From an uncultured Eubacteriales bacterium (GTDB lineage Bacteria; Bacillota; Clostridia; Oscillospirales; Oscillospiraceae): 42,091 bases of DNA. The stretch is taken from assembly GCA_900549405.1 (NCBI GenBank), contig URNZ01000012.1:1-42091 (forward strand), in the 5' to 3' direction. The notes beneath the pieces are model-generated. The model made no database searches. It was not told where the DNA came from and was given only the letters and a program-made list of their open reading frames with translations. The first letter of the stretch is position 1; each line of letters begins with the position of its first letter. The translations under genes were made by a program, and so were the position numbers. This document shows positions 1 to 8,583 of this stretch, in pieces.

Positions 1-6
1 TATAAT
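1..6 (+). promoter_or_regulatory. -10 box of the TAXI gene promoter
   Basis: The window opens with a perfect TATAAT, 60 bases before the first start codon. Its -35 box would lie outside the window. A GC-rich inverted repeat (about 15-37) sits in the presumed 5' leader and may stabilise the mRNA. The assignment rests only on the hexamer and its position. Confidence 0.4.
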
Positions 7-65
7 GCCCGGGAAGGGCGGCGGACCCGCCGCCCCTCTATTCCGCTTGAAAAAAGGAGCCCGCC

Positions 66-1031
66 ATGAAATTTCGGAATACCGCCCCCCTCGCCCTTCT
101 CCTCTCTCTGGCTCTGGTCCTGCCCGGCTGCGCCGCGCCCAAGGCGGAGCCGACCCTGCTAACCATCGGCACGGCGGACCGGGGCGGGACCATGGCCCCC
201 GCGGGCAGCGCCATCGCCGCCGTGCTGTCTGACGGTGAGGAGAGAAAGGTCAGCGTCAGCGTGTCCAGCGGCTCCACGATGAACGTGCAGAGTCTGGCCG
301 CCGGGGACATCGACCTGGGACTGGTGTCCGGCGACGTGGCCTATGCCGCCTATGTGGGCGCGGAGGAGTTCGACGGCCAGCCCCAGCCCCTGCGGGCGGT
401 GGCGGCGGTATACTCCAGCGTCTCCTGCTGGATCGCCCCGGCGGCGGGGGCGACGGAATATGTCCACGACCTGGGCGGCCTGCGCCTGGGGGTCGGCCCC
501 CAGGACTCCACCACCGAGCTGTCCGCCCGGGCGGCGGTGGAGCTGTTGGGGCTGGAGGACCAGGGGGCACAGCTGGTGAATTGCAGCCTGGAGGACGGGG
601 CGCGCCAGGTCGCCGACGGCAGTTTGGACGCCCTCCATGCCTTTGCCGGGGTGCCCGCCCGCAGTCTGACCTGGCTGGCCCAGCAGGAGCCCTGCCGCCT
701 GCTGCGCTTCACCGACGAGGAGCTTGCCAGCATTCTGGACCAGAATCAGTCCTACTATGCCGCCTGCATCCCCGCCGGGACCTATTCCGGCCAGACGGAG
801 GACCTGAACACCTTTGGGGCCAAGTGTCTGCTGTGCGTCCGGGCCGACGCACCGGACGAGCTGGTCTATCAGCTGACCCAGACCCTGTATCACGGGGCGG
901 AGGAGCTGGCCCAGTCCACCCCCGCCCTGGCGGAGATGGCCCGGCCGGAATTTCTGTATGAGGACCTGCCCATCCCCCTCCACCAGGGGGCCGCCGACTT
1001 CTACCGGGCGGAGGGCCTGATCGAGAGCTAA
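66..1031 (+). CDS. TAXI-family TRAP transporter solute-binding lipoprotein
   Basis: This is a 321-residue exported binding protein that should capture a small organic anion for a TRAP transporter. The N-terminus is a lipoprotein signal (hydrophobic run ending LPGC, Cys at about residue 22). The mature part starts with the TAXI pattern TIGTADRGGTMAPAGSA and continues with SVSSGSTMNVQSLAAGDIDLG, typical of the family in order and length (about 320). The start has a good ribosome site (AAAAAAGGAG, 45-58 region). TAXI proteins normally work with a fused DctQM permease. None is present here: a strong terminator follows at once and the next gene is convergent, so it looks monocistronic. The partner may be upstream or elsewhere. 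The ligand cannot be read from sequence. Confidence 0.85.
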   Translation: MKFRNTAPLALLLSLALVLPGCAAPKAEPTLLTIGTADRGGTMAPAGSAIAAVLSDGEERKVSVSVSSGSTMNVQSLAAGDIDLGLVSGDVAYAAYVGAEEFDGQPQPLRAVAAVYSSVSCWIAPAAGATEYVHDLGGLRLGVGPQDSTTELSARAAVELLGLEDQGAQLVNCSLEDGARQVADGSLDALHAFAGVPARSLTWLAQQEPCRLLRFTDEELASILDQNQSYYAACIPAGTYSGQTEDLNTFGAKCLLCVRADAPDELVYQLTQTLYHGAEELAQSTPALAEMARPEFLYEDLPIPLHQGAADFYRAEGLIES

Positions 1032-1033
1032 AT

Positions 1034-1077
1034 AAAAACGCCGTATCCTTCCCATCACAGGAGGATACGGCGTTTTT
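1034..1077. terminator. bidirectional intrinsic terminator
   Basis: A 15-bp perfect inverted repeat (AAAAACGCCGTATCC / GGATACGGCGTTTTT) lies between two convergent genes. The A/T ends give a U-run on either strand, so it can end transcription of the TAXI gene (plus) and of dpaL (minus). Confidence 0.9.
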
Positions 1078-1078
1078 C

Positions 1079-2296
1079 TTAAATCAGGTCATCCACATCC
1101 AGGCCCCACACCACCCGGCGGTAGTTTGCCTGGTCGGTGGCCCCCTCGGTGGACAGGCACAGGACGCGGCTGTTTTGGTCCAGCCCCAGGCGCTCCCGCA
1201 GGGGGGCCAGCTCTGTGCGGCTGAGAGCCAGCAGGGCCAGGCCGAAGCCCGCCGCGCCGCTCTCCCCGGAGACGATCCGCCCACCCCCCAGCACCGGCGC
1301 GCCCAGGACCCGCATCCCGGCGGCGGCCACGTGGTCGGGCATGGAGACAAAGTGGTCCGCCCACCGGGACAGCACCCGCCAGCCCACGGTGCAGGGCTCC
1401 CCGCAGGCCAGGCCCGCCATCATGGTACTCAGGCTGCCCGTCACGGCGTGGAGCTGTCCATCGTCCGCCAGGGCGGTGCGGAAGACGCAGTCGGCCCGGT
1501 CCGGCTCCACCACGATCACCTTGGGACGTTTTTCCCCATACCGGGCGGCCAGATAGCCCGTCACCGCCCCCGCCATGGCTCCCACGCCCGCCTGGAGAAA
1601 GACGTGGGTGGGCGGCTGGGGCAGCTGCTCCGCCGCCTCGTCCGCCATGGTCATGTAGCCCTGCATGATGTGGGTGGGGATCTCCTCATAGCCGGGGCCA
1701 CCAGAGACGGTAGTGTCCTGCATCAGCACGCCCCCGTGCTCCCTGGCATATTGGGCGGCCAGGCGCACCGTGTCGTCATAGTTCCGGTCCGTGATCTCCG
1801 CCCGGGCCCCCAGGGCACGGATGTGCTCCAGCCGCTCCCGGGCGCTGCCCGCTGGCATGAGCACCACGCAGCCGATGCCCAGCTTTTGGGCCGTCCAGGC
1901 CAGGCCCCGGCCATGGTTTCCGTCGGTGGCGGTGACCAGGGTCAGGCCGGTCCAGTCCTCCTGGGTCAGGCGGGAAAAGGTCAGCTCTCCCTCCCCCAGT
2001 CCCGGGCGCTGCCCCAGATATCGGGCCGCCGCCCAGCTGCCCCCCAGGACCTTAAAGGCGTTTAAGTCGAACCGGGCGCTCTCGTCCTTCACATACAGCC
2101 CCGCCACCCCCAGCAGCTTAGACAGGCGCTCCAGGGACACTAGCGGCGTGGGGACATAGCCGGGGATGGTCCGGTGAAAGGCCCGCACCTGGCGGGCGGT
2201 CTCCAGGGTGAAGGGAAAGTCCTCCGGCAGGGGCGCAAACTTCTGGGGCCGGTGGACGGCCCGGATGTCCATGGCGTATGCTGCGGCAGTGTTCAT
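1079..2296 (-). CDS. dpaL: diaminopropionate ammonia-lyase
   Basis: This 405-residue PLP-dependent enzyme of the YgeX/DpaL family cleaves 2,3-diaminopropionate to pyruvate and ammonia in the cytoplasm. The PLP-lysine region reads FDLNAFKVLGGSWA. The cofactor phosphate/substrate loop TDGNHGRGLAW follows, and the C-terminal STEGATDQANYR is typical of the family. A longer open frame exists upstream, but ATG at 2296 is chosen because AGGAGGAG lies just before it. It is the second gene of an operon with the YgeY-like hydrolase (32-bp gap), the same pairing as in the E. coli yge purine/selenium-linked cluster. Family assignment is firm; the true in vivo substrate is inferred. Confidence 0.9.
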   Translation of the reverse strand: MNTAAAYAMDIRAVHRPQKFAPLPEDFPFTLETARQVRAFHRTIPGYVPTPLVSLERLSKLLGVAGLYVKDESARFDLNAFKVLGGSWAAARYLGQRPGLGEGELTFSRLTQEDWTGLTLVTATDGNHGRGLAWTAQKLGIGCVVLMPAGSARERLEHIRALGARAEITDRNYDDTVRLAAQYAREHGGVLMQDTTVSGGPGYEEIPTHIMQGYMTMADEAAEQLPQPPTHVFLQAGVGAMAGAVTGYLAARYGEKRPKVIVVEPDRADCVFRTALADDGQLHAVTGSLSTMMAGLACGEPCTVGWRVLSRWADHFVSMPDHVAAAGMRVLGAPVLGGGRIVSGESGAAGFGLALLALSRTELAPLRERLGLDQNSRVLCLSTEGATDQANYRRVVWGLDVDDLI

Positions 2297-2328
2297 AGCG
2301 GCTCCTCCTCGTTCTTTATGATCTCGTC

Positions 2329-3468
2329 TTACAGGCGGGCGATGAGCTGGCAATAGACCTGCCGTGCCCGCTCCACCTGGTCCACGCTGGTGTGCTCGTC
2401 CCGCATGTGGGCCAGCTTATATTCCCCGGGGCCAAAGCCGATGGTGGGCACCCCCATGGCCACGGGGGTAATGGCGTTGGTGCCGAAGTCCCAGAAGTCG
2501 AACTGCTCCGGGGCCTTACCGTACACATCGGCATAGGCCCCCATCAGCGCCTGGGGCAGGGGCTGGTCCTTGCCGATCTCCCAGGGGTCGTGCATGGGCT
2601 CATACACCAGCTCCCGGCCTGTCCAGCTCCGGCGGCGGAGGGTGCCCACCTCCCAGCTGGCGTCCTTGCCCGCGATCAACGCGTCCATCTCCTCCCGCAC
2701 CTGGTCCAGGGTCTCCCCCAGGGCCAGGCGGCGGTCCAGATAGATGGAGCACTGGCTGGGCACCGCGTTCAGCGACGCGCTGACGCAGGAGATGTCCGAC
2801 AGGACGATGGTCCCGTGGGGGCCGTTCGGGCGATAGAGCTTCTGATTCAGCGTCTCCACCCGCCCGATGATCTCCGCCATCTCGTACACGGCGTTTTTCC
2901 CCTTCTCCGGGGCGGAGCCGTGGGCGGACACGCCGTGGGTGGCGATGCGCACCTGGGCCTTGCCCTTGTGGCCCAGGGTAATGACGTTGCCGCTGGGCTC
3001 GCAGATGACGCAGAAGTCGGGCCGCAGCTTCCGGTCTGCGTACAGCAGCTTCAGGTTCACCCCGTCGCAGTATTCCTCGCAGACTGTCCCGGTGACATAG
3101 ACGGCCTTGCCCTCCAGCAGTCCCCGGTCCCGGGCGTCGGCGGCGGCATAGACGGCGGCGCACAGGCCGCCCTTCATGTCCACGCTGCCCCGGCCCCACA
3201 GCTGGCCGTCCACGATCTGGCCGGAGAAGGGGGGCTGCTGCCACTCCGGGCCGTCGTTCACCTGGACGGTGTCCATGTGGCCGTCGAAGTGGATGATCTT
3301 GGGCCCGCTGCCCATCCGGCCCACCACGTTGCCCGTGGCATCGATCTCCGCCTGGTCAAAGCCCAGCTTTTTCATCTCCTCCACCAGCAGATGGGCCATG
3401 TCCCCCTCCTGGTCAGAATAGCTGCGGGTCTGCACCACCCGCTGTAAAAATTGGATCAGGTCGCTCAT
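2329..3468 (-). CDS. ygeY: YgeY-family selenium-metabolism-linked M20 hydrolase
   Basis: This is a 379-residue M20-family (ArgE/DapE-like) metallohydrolase. Visible motifs are HFDGHMDTV (first metal His/Asp), GRGSVDMKGG (bridging Asp), TVCEEYCDG (general-base Glu pair) and CVICEPS. The last quarter carries a further His (MRDEHTSVDQ). The start at 3468 is preceded by GGGAGGAAC; the longer open frame upstream lacks a ribosome site and runs through the divergent promoter. It is co-transcribed with dpaL. In other genomes ygeY accompanies dpaL/ygeX and dihydropyrimidinase-like genes in purine or amino-acid fermentation, but the exact substrate of YgeY is not established. Low-GC bases upstream mark the promoter region. 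Confidence 0.85.
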   Translation of the reverse strand: MSDLIQFLQRVVQTRSYSDQEGDMAHLLVEEMKKLGFDQAEIDATGNVVGRMGSGPKIIHFDGHMDTVQVNDGPEWQQPPFSGQIVDGQLWGRGSVDMKGGLCAAVYAAADARDRGLLEGKAVYVTGTVCEEYCDGVNLKLLYADRKLRPDFCVICEPSGNVITLGHKGKAQVRIATHGVSAHGSAPEKGKNAVYEMAEIIGRVETLNQKLYRPNGPHGTIVLSDISCVSASLNAVPSQCSIYLDRRLALGETLDQVREEMDALIAGKDASWEVGTLRRRSWTGRELVYEPMHDPWEIGKDQPLPQALMGAYADVYGKAPEQFDFWDFGTNAITPVAMGVPTIGFGPGEYKLAHMRDEHTSVDQVERARQVYCQLIARL

Positions 3469-3513
3469 GTAAGGTTCCTCCCTTTCCCCGTCTCCGGGCT
3501 GTTTGTTGTCATT

Positions 3514-3570
3514 ATTATATTGACAGCAATGGCAAAAATCTATCATAATATCACCAGAAACTATCACAAT
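3514..3570. promoter_or_regulatory. divergent ygeY/araC promoter region with AraC-type direct repeats
   Basis: Minus strand: TATAAT (3514-3519) with a weak -35 TAGATT 17 bp away (3537-3542) fits ygeY-dpaL. Plus strand: TTGACA (3520-3525) and CATAAT (3544-3549) with an 18-bp spacer fit the regulator gene. Two near-identical decamers, CTATCATAAT (3540-3549) and CTATCACAAT (3561-3570), lie 21 bp apart centre to centre. That spacing is typical of half-sites bound by one AraC-family dimer. They would lie just upstream of the ygeY -35 and over the regulator's own -10/start region. The sites are seen; the regulation is inferred. Confidence 0.55.
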
Positions 3571-3601
3571 TTTGACCGTTCTCAAAACAGGAGGGCCGAC
3601 C

Positions 3602-4498
3602 ATGCAGGTATACGACATCCATCTGAACAAGCAGCGGCGGGAGGAGACCCGCCACGGCTCCTTTGCCCTGCCCCTGGCGGTGTACACCACGGTCATCCGC
3701 CGGAACGTGCTGGGCTTTGTCAACTGGCACTGGCATGAAGAGCTGCAATTCTGCCTGGTGACCCGGGGAGCGGTGGAATTCCACGTGTCCGAGACAGTCC
3801 TGTCCCTCTCCCCCGGCCAGGGCATTTTCATCAACGCCGGGCAGCTGCACATGGCCCGGGACAGAGACGGACAAGGGGCCTATCTCTGCCTGGACTTTCA
3901 CCCCCGGCTCATCGCCGGGACGGCGGGGGGCGCGGTGGAGCGGGACCGGGTGACCCCCTATGTCCAGGACCGTGGCATCGTCTGCTGCCCCCTGCTGCCC
4001 TCCGTCCCCTGGCAGCGAGAAGCCCTGGACAAGCTGCAAATTTTGCTGGACACGGACCGGGAAGACGCCCTGGCCCTGGTCATCCGCCTGCTGGAGCTGT
4101 GGCAGGTTTTGGAGACGGGCTTCCTCCGCCCCGCCCACCGGGGCCATCCCCAAAGCCCCCAGCGCCAGCCGGTGCGGGAGATGGCCCAGTTCATCCACGA
4201 TCACTTCGACCAAGAGCTGACCCTGGACCAGATCGCCGCCAGCGCCGCTCTGTCCCCCGGGGCCTGCTGCCGCCTGTTCAAACGGCACATGGGCTGCTCC
4301 CCCTTTACCTATGTGCAGAACCTGCGCCTTCAGCGGGCCGCCCGGCTGCTGGAGACCACCGACGAGCCCATCACCCAGGTCGCCGCCCGGTGCGGCTACG
4401 GCAGCCCCAGCTATTTCACCAAGTCCTTTCGGGAGAAGACGGGCCTGTCCCCCTCCGCCTATCGGAAGCGGCTGCCTGGAGAAGACCCGCGAGATTGA
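3602..4498 (+). CDS. AraC-family transcriptional regulator
   Basis: This 298-residue regulator has an N-terminal cupin-like sensor (about 1-150, with NWHWHEELQFCLV and SLSPGQGIFINAGQLH) and a C-terminal double helix-turn-helix (about 195-295). Family motifs include LTLDQIAASAALSPGACC and ITQVAARCGYGSPSYFTKSF, followed by REKTGLSPSAYRK. The ATG at 3602 is preceded by AGGAGGG at 3589-3595; an upstream in-frame TTG lacks one. It is divergent from ygeY-dpaL with direct repeats in between, so it probably controls that operon and itself. It also lies directly upstream of the binding-protein/kinase operon, which has its own promoter overlapping the end of this gene. Confidence 0.88.
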   Translation: MQVYDIHLNKQRREETRHGSFALPLAVYTTVIRRNVLGFVNWHWHEELQFCLVTRGAVEFHVSETVLSLSPGQGIFINAGQLHMARDRDGQGAYLCLDFHPRLIAGTAGGAVERDRVTPYVQDRGIVCCPLLPSVPWQREALDKLQILLDTDREDALALVIRLLELWQVLETGFLRPAHRGHPQSPQRQPVREMAQFIHDHFDQELTLDQIAASAALSPGACCRLFKRHMGCSPFTYVQNLRLQRAARLLETTDEPITQVAARCGYGSPSYFTKSFREKTGLSPSAYRKRLPGEDPRD

Positions 4499-4523
4499 CA
4501 AGATTTCCACGAAATGCTATTTT
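4495..4523 (+). promoter_or_regulatory. sigma-A promoter of the SBP-kinase operon
   Basis: A perfect -35 TTGACA (4495-4500), overlapping the araC stop codon, is followed after 17 bp by TATTTT (4518-4523). This places the start about 30 bases before the lipoprotein start codon. The position and spacing are seen; use is inferred. Confidence 0.6.
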
Positions 4524-4558
4524 AAATGCAGCATGTATCCTGATGTGGAGGTGTTCCC

Positions 4559-5365
4559 ATGAAAAAGGGCCTGCTGGCCGCCGCCCTGGCTGCGATCTTG
4601 ACTCTATCGACCCTGACCGCCTGTGGGGGAACCGGAACCGACGGCTCCGGGCAGGAGGACCTGCCCCGGCTGGTCATCGCCAGCGACAACTATGAGCCAT
4701 ACAGCTATGTGGGCCCCAACGGCAATTTGATCGGCGTGGACGTGGACCTGGCTACCGAGGCCTGCCGCCGTCTGGGCTACGCCCCGGAGTTCCGCCAGAT
4801 CGTGTGGGAAAACAAGGACGTCTATCTGTCCATCGGCCAGGTGGACTGCCTGTGGGGCAGCTTTACCATGACCGGACGGGAGGACCTGTATCAGTGGGCC
4901 GGGCCCTATCTCTACAGCCGCCAGGTGGTGGCGGTGCGGACGGACAGCGGTATCCAGACCTTGGCCGACCTGGCGGGCCGCCGGGTGGCGGTGCAGGCCA
5001 CGGGCAAGCCGGAGAGCATCTTCCTCACCTCTGACGCCCCCGGCATCGCTCAGGTGGAGGCGGTGTACTCCTTCTCCACCATGGACGAGGTATATGCCTG
5101 TCTGCGCAAGGGCTATGCCGACGCCATCGCCGGGCACGAAAACGCCCTGGGGCTGTTCCTCGCCTCCTCCCCCGGCTCCTATCGGATGCTGGACGAGACC
5201 CTGGACGTGTCCCAGCTGGGGGTGGCCTTTCAAAAGGACACCCATCAGGAACTGGCCCAGGCCCTCACCCAGACCCTGGCGGAGATGGAGGCCGACGGGA
5301 CCACCCGGGCCATTTTAGAGCGCTATGGCCTGGACGCTGACCGGGCCTTGGGGGTGACACCATGA
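4559..5365 (+). CDS. amino-acid-type solute-binding lipoprotein (SBP_bac_3 family)
   Basis: This 268-residue protein has a lipoprotein signal (hydrophobic run, LTAC lipobox, Cys about residue 22) and a periplasmic-binding fold of family 3. Near the start of the fold, YEPYSYVGPNGNLIGVDVDLA is the standard ligand-pocket opening. ADLAGRRVAVQATG and the later ADAIAGHENAL follow in the expected order. GGAGGTG precedes the ATG. No ABC permease or ATPase is nearby. Instead its stop overlaps the start of a membrane hybrid histidine kinase by 4 bases (ATGA), so the two are made together. It may act as an extracytoplasmic ligand receptor presenting an amino acid or similar to the kinase rather than feeding a transporter. 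The family is firm; this role is inference. Confidence 0.85.
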   Translation: MKKGLLAAALAAILTLSTLTACGGTGTDGSGQEDLPRLVIASDNYEPYSYVGPNGNLIGVDVDLATEACRRLGYAPEFRQIVWENKDVYLSIGQVDCLWGSFTMTGREDLYQWAGPYLYSRQVVAVRTDSGIQTLADLAGRRVAVQATGKPESIFLTSDAPGIAQVEAVYSFSTMDEVYACLRKGYADAIAGHENALGLFLASSPGSYRMLDETLDVSQLGVAFQKDTHQELAQALTQTLAEMEADGTTRAILERYGLDADRALGVTP

Positions 5366-7914
5366 GCACCATGAAAAAACACCTAGACGCCGCGTGCAGC
5401 TTTTTGGCCTCTAAGCTCTTCTGGCTGTCCCTGCTGGCCGGACTGGTCCTGGTCCTGCTGGGCTACAGCGCCCACACCGCCCTGGACAAGGCCGACGTGC
5501 GCCGGGTGGCCCAGCAGACCCTGTCCTCCGTGTCTGGCCGCCTGCAGCGGTATGAGAACTACATGGCCAACGAAAAGTCCAAAAGCCTGATCCGACTGTT
5601 GGACAAGGCCAACGAGCTCAGCCGCTGTCTGGCCCAGGAAACAGCGGACCGGAGCGGATTTTTGGCCGACTATGTCCACCAGCAGCGCCTCACCGGCGTG
5701 ATCCTGCTGGACGGCCAGGTCCATATGGAGACCCGCTTTCCAGAGGACCCCATTCCCCTCTCCGGCCTGGACCAGACCAACGTCCGCGCCCAGGTGGAAT
5801 CGGTGGTCCAGCATCCCAAAAAGACCTATCTCACCCGCCTGACCACCTCCGGCGGGACCTTCGACTTTGCCGCCGTGGCCCGGCAGGACGGCCCCGGCGT
5901 GGTGGTCGCCTATGTGCGCAAGGAGACCGACGAGTTCAGCGAGGACGACATCTCCCTGGACACCATGTTTGAAGGGGACAACTATAATCTGGAGGGCGTG
6001 GTGGTGGTGTCCAACGGCACGTCTATCCTGGCCTCTAACGTCAGCGACCTGCAAGGGACCCCCTCTGACCAGTTTCTGGCCTATTTCGACCACCAGCTGA
6101 CGCCGGACCGCTCGGGGCTCATCCACCTGTCCTATCAAGGAAAGGACTGGTACGGCGCCCGCACCAGCAGCGGGAGCTATCGTCTATACGCCTTCTTCCC
6201 CGCCTCGGCGGTCTTCGCCACCCGCACCGGCGCCCTGGGGTATACCCTGGCGGCCTATATCCTGCTGCTGACCGTGTTTACTGTCCTGCGCCACCGCTCC
6301 TCCCGGGCAACGCTCCGCCAGCTGGAAAAGCAATATCGGATCATCAGCGCCGTGAGCAGCATCTACTCCTCCTGCTTTCTGTTCTCCTTGGATGGGCGGT
6401 CGGTAGAGGTCATTCGGGCCCAGGAGGACATGCGCCCCCAGCTGGATCAGCTTACCCGGCCCCAACAGGTGGTCGACCTGCTGGTTCAAAAACATGTCAC
6501 CCCCGCCTATCGTCAGAGTTTTCTGGCCTTCACCGATCTGTCCAGCGTGGAGCGCCGCCTGACGGGGGTCTCCTCCCTCTCCTGCCCCTTTGAGGACCTG
6601 TCCGGCCGGTGGATGTCGGCGGTGCTGATCCCCCAGGAATACGACGATGGCGGCGGCATCCAGTCGGTGCTGCTGCTGCTGCGGGACACGTCGGCCGAGA
6701 AGCGCCGGGAGCTGGACTATCAGGAGCAGCTGCGTCAGGCGGCCCAGCAGGCCGAGCGGGCCAACCTGGCCAAGACCGACTTTCTCCGCCGCATGAGCCA
6801 CGACGTGCGCACCCCCATCAACGGTATCCGGGGCATGGTGGCCATCAGCCGGCACTACGCTGGGGACGAGGCCAAGCAGGAGGAGTGCCGGGAGAATATC
6901 CTCTCCGCCTCCGGCTTCCTGCTGGACCTGGTCAACGATGTGCTGGATATGAACAAGCTGGAGTCCGGCTCCATCCAGCTGGAGGAGCGCCCCTTCTCCC
7001 TGAGCGAGGTGATAGACAGCGTCCTGTCCATTGTCCAGGTCCGGGCGGGCGAGCGGGGCGTGGCCCTCCACCGTGAGGTCATGGATGTGGTCCACGACAG
7101 GCTCATCGGCAGCCCCCTCCATCTGCGTCAGATCCTGCTGAACATCTCCAGCAACGCGGTGAAGTATAACCACCCCGGCGGCTCCGTGGCCATCTCCTGC
7201 CGGGAGCTGCCCCCCGCTGACCCGGCGGTCCGGGGGCCGGTGACCTTCACCTTCACCTGCGCCGACACCGGTGTGGGCATGAGCCAGGAGTTCCAGACCC
7301 GGGCCTTCGAGCCCTTCGCCCAGGAGGACACCACCGTCCACTCCACCTACAGCGGCACCGGCTTAGGCCTGCCCATCGCCAAGGAGCTGGTGGAGCACAT
7401 CGGCGGCTCCATCTCCTTTGTCAGCCAGCAGGGCAAGGGGACCACCTTTACCATCGTCCTGCCTTTCCTGCCCGACCCGGACAGCGCCGCTCCCGCCGCC
7501 CCCGTCCCGGTGGAGGAGCTGCCCTCCATCGCCGGGGCCCGGGTGCTGCTGGCGGAGGACAACGACATGAACCGGGAGATCACCCGCTTCGTCCTGGAAA
7601 AGCAGGGCGTCCAGGTGGTGGAGGCCCTGGACGGACGGCAGGCGGTGGAGGCCTTCGCCCAGTCCGCCCCCGGCAGCTTTGACGTGGTGCTGATGGACGT
7701 GATGATGCCAGTGATGGACGGCCTGGAGGCCACCCGCCGCATCCGCTCCATGGACCGCCCCGACGCCAAGACCGTCCCCATCTTCGCCCTCACCGCCAAC
7801 GCCTTCGTAGACGACCAGGTCCGCAGCCGCAAAGCCGGCATGAACGAGCACCTGCCCAAGCCCCTGGACGCACCAAAGCTGATTCTTTTGATACGGAAGT
7901 ATTTGAGAGTCTAA
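5362..7914 (+). CDS. membrane hybrid sensor histidine kinase/response regulator
   Basis: This 850-residue protein has a membrane helix (about 17-38), an extracytoplasmic sensor region (about 39-288) and a second helix (about 289-311). A cytoplasmic linker with PAS-like spacing leads to a HisKA domain with phospho-acceptor His480 in RRMSHDVRTPINGI. The HATPase follows with the N box NISSNAVKYNHPGG, G1 CADTGVGMS, F box FEPFAQED and G2 GTGLGLPIAKEL. The C-terminal receiver (about 726-850) has acidic pocket LLAEDND, phospho-Asp779 in VLMDVMMPVMDG and Lys in PKPLD. There is no DNA-binding output, so a separate phosphotransfer protein or regulator is needed; none is adjacent. It is coupled by ATGA to the upstream binding lipoprotein, its likely sensory partner. 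Confidence 0.9.
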   Translation: MSTMKKHLDAACSFLASKLFWLSLLAGLVLVLLGYSAHTALDKADVRRVAQQTLSSVSGRLQRYENYMANEKSKSLIRLLDKANELSRCLAQETADRSGFLADYVHQQRLTGVILLDGQVHMETRFPEDPIPLSGLDQTNVRAQVESVVQHPKKTYLTRLTTSGGTFDFAAVARQDGPGVVVAYVRKETDEFSEDDISLDTMFEGDNYNLEGVVVVSNGTSILASNVSDLQGTPSDQFLAYFDHQLTPDRSGLIHLSYQGKDWYGARTSSGSYRLYAFFPASAVFATRTGALGYTLAAYILLLTVFTVLRHRSSRATLRQLEKQYRIISAVSSIYSSCFLFSLDGRSVEVIRAQEDMRPQLDQLTRPQQVVDLLVQKHVTPAYRQSFLAFTDLSSVERRLTGVSSLSCPFEDLSGRWMSAVLIPQEYDDGGGIQSVLLLLRDTSAEKRRELDYQEQLRQAAQQAERANLAKTDFLRRMSHDVRTPINGIRGMVAISRHYAGDEAKQEECRENILSASGFLLDLVNDVLDMNKLESGSIQLEERPFSLSEVIDSVLSIVQVRAGERGVALHREVMDVVHDRLIGSPLHLRQILLNISSNAVKYNHPGGSVAISCRELPPADPAVRGPVTFTFTCADTGVGMSQEFQTRAFEPFAQEDTTVHSTYSGTGLGLPIAKELVEHIGGSISFVSQQGKGTTFTIVLPFLPDPDSAAPAAPVPVEELPSIAGARVLLAEDNDMNREITRFVLEKQGVQVVEALDGRQAVEAFAQSAPGSFDVVLMDVMMPVMDGLEATRRIRSMDRPDAKTVPIFALTANAFVDDQVRSRKAGMNEHLPKPLDAPKLILLIRKYLRV

Positions 7915-7951
7915 GTTTTAGGAGGGAATATGAATATTATCGATATAAGTT

Positions 7952-8548
7952 TTGAGCCTGCTTACTAAGCTAAATTGGCTGGCGCTCCTTGTCCTGTGTG
8001 CAGCGCTGGTCGGTATCAGCTATCTGATCAAAAAAGTCATTCCAGTCTCAAGAAAACACGCCATCTCCGTCCAAGAGATAACGCTCGGGATTGGAAACAG
8101 CAGCATTACGGTACATTATGATAATCGTGACCGGGCTATTGCATATAAATTGTGGGTCGAACTCAACACACGGAAAATCGGATTGGAATTTGACCAGGAA
8201 AATGATGTGATCGTGGAAGTGTATGATTCGTGGTATGAGTATTTCCGCGTCGCCAGAGAATTGATAAAAGACCTGCCGATTGAGAAGATCGAATGTGCAT
8301 CAGAATTGATAGAGTTGGCAACAAAGGTCCTCAATCAAGGTCTGCGTCCACATTTAACAAAGTGGCAAGCACGTTATCGCAAATGGTATGAGAGCAGCGT
8401 AAAAGAGAGCGACGCCAAACTTTCCCCGCAGGATATCCAGAAGCAGTATCCGTATTACGATGAACTTCTCTCTGATCTAATTGAAACCAGCAAGAGAATG
8501 ATCGCATACAAAGAGCTAATGTATCAAATCGCCTTTCATAAAACTTGA
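7952..8548 (+). CDS. membrane-anchored protein of unknown function, foreign-looking
   Basis: This 198-residue protein is not assigned to a family. It has one N-terminal membrane helix (about 8-28) followed by a soluble, charged, mainly helical region. Its base composition is clearly AT-richer than both neighbours, suggesting recent acquisition. The listed start is a TTG without its own ribosome site. A strong AGGAGGG (7920-7926) is instead followed by an ATG at 7930 that opens only a 12-codon frame. Removing one T from the TTTT run at 7951 would join that ATG to this frame, giving a start MNIIDISLSLL. The gene may therefore carry a 1-base frameshift near its start, or use TTG. The function is unknown. 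Confidence 0.55.
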   Translation: MSLLTKLNWLALLVLCAALVGISYLIKKVIPVSRKHAISVQEITLGIGNSSITVHYDNRDRAIAYKLWVELNTRKIGLEFDQENDVIVEVYDSWYEYFRVARELIKDLPIEKIECASELIELATKVLNQGLRPHLTKWQARYRKWYESSVKESDAKLSPQDIQKQYPYYDELLSDLIETSKRMIAYKELMYQIAFHKT

Positions 8549-8583
8549 TTGACCAGGATCATCCTGTCAGAATGGAGGTCACC

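Noticed and set aside
159..1058. Long minus-strand open frame opposite the TAXI gene
   Set aside because: High-GC shadow frame: composition is Gly/Leu/Gln repetitive with no family match, and it overlaps a clear lipoprotein gene and its terminator.
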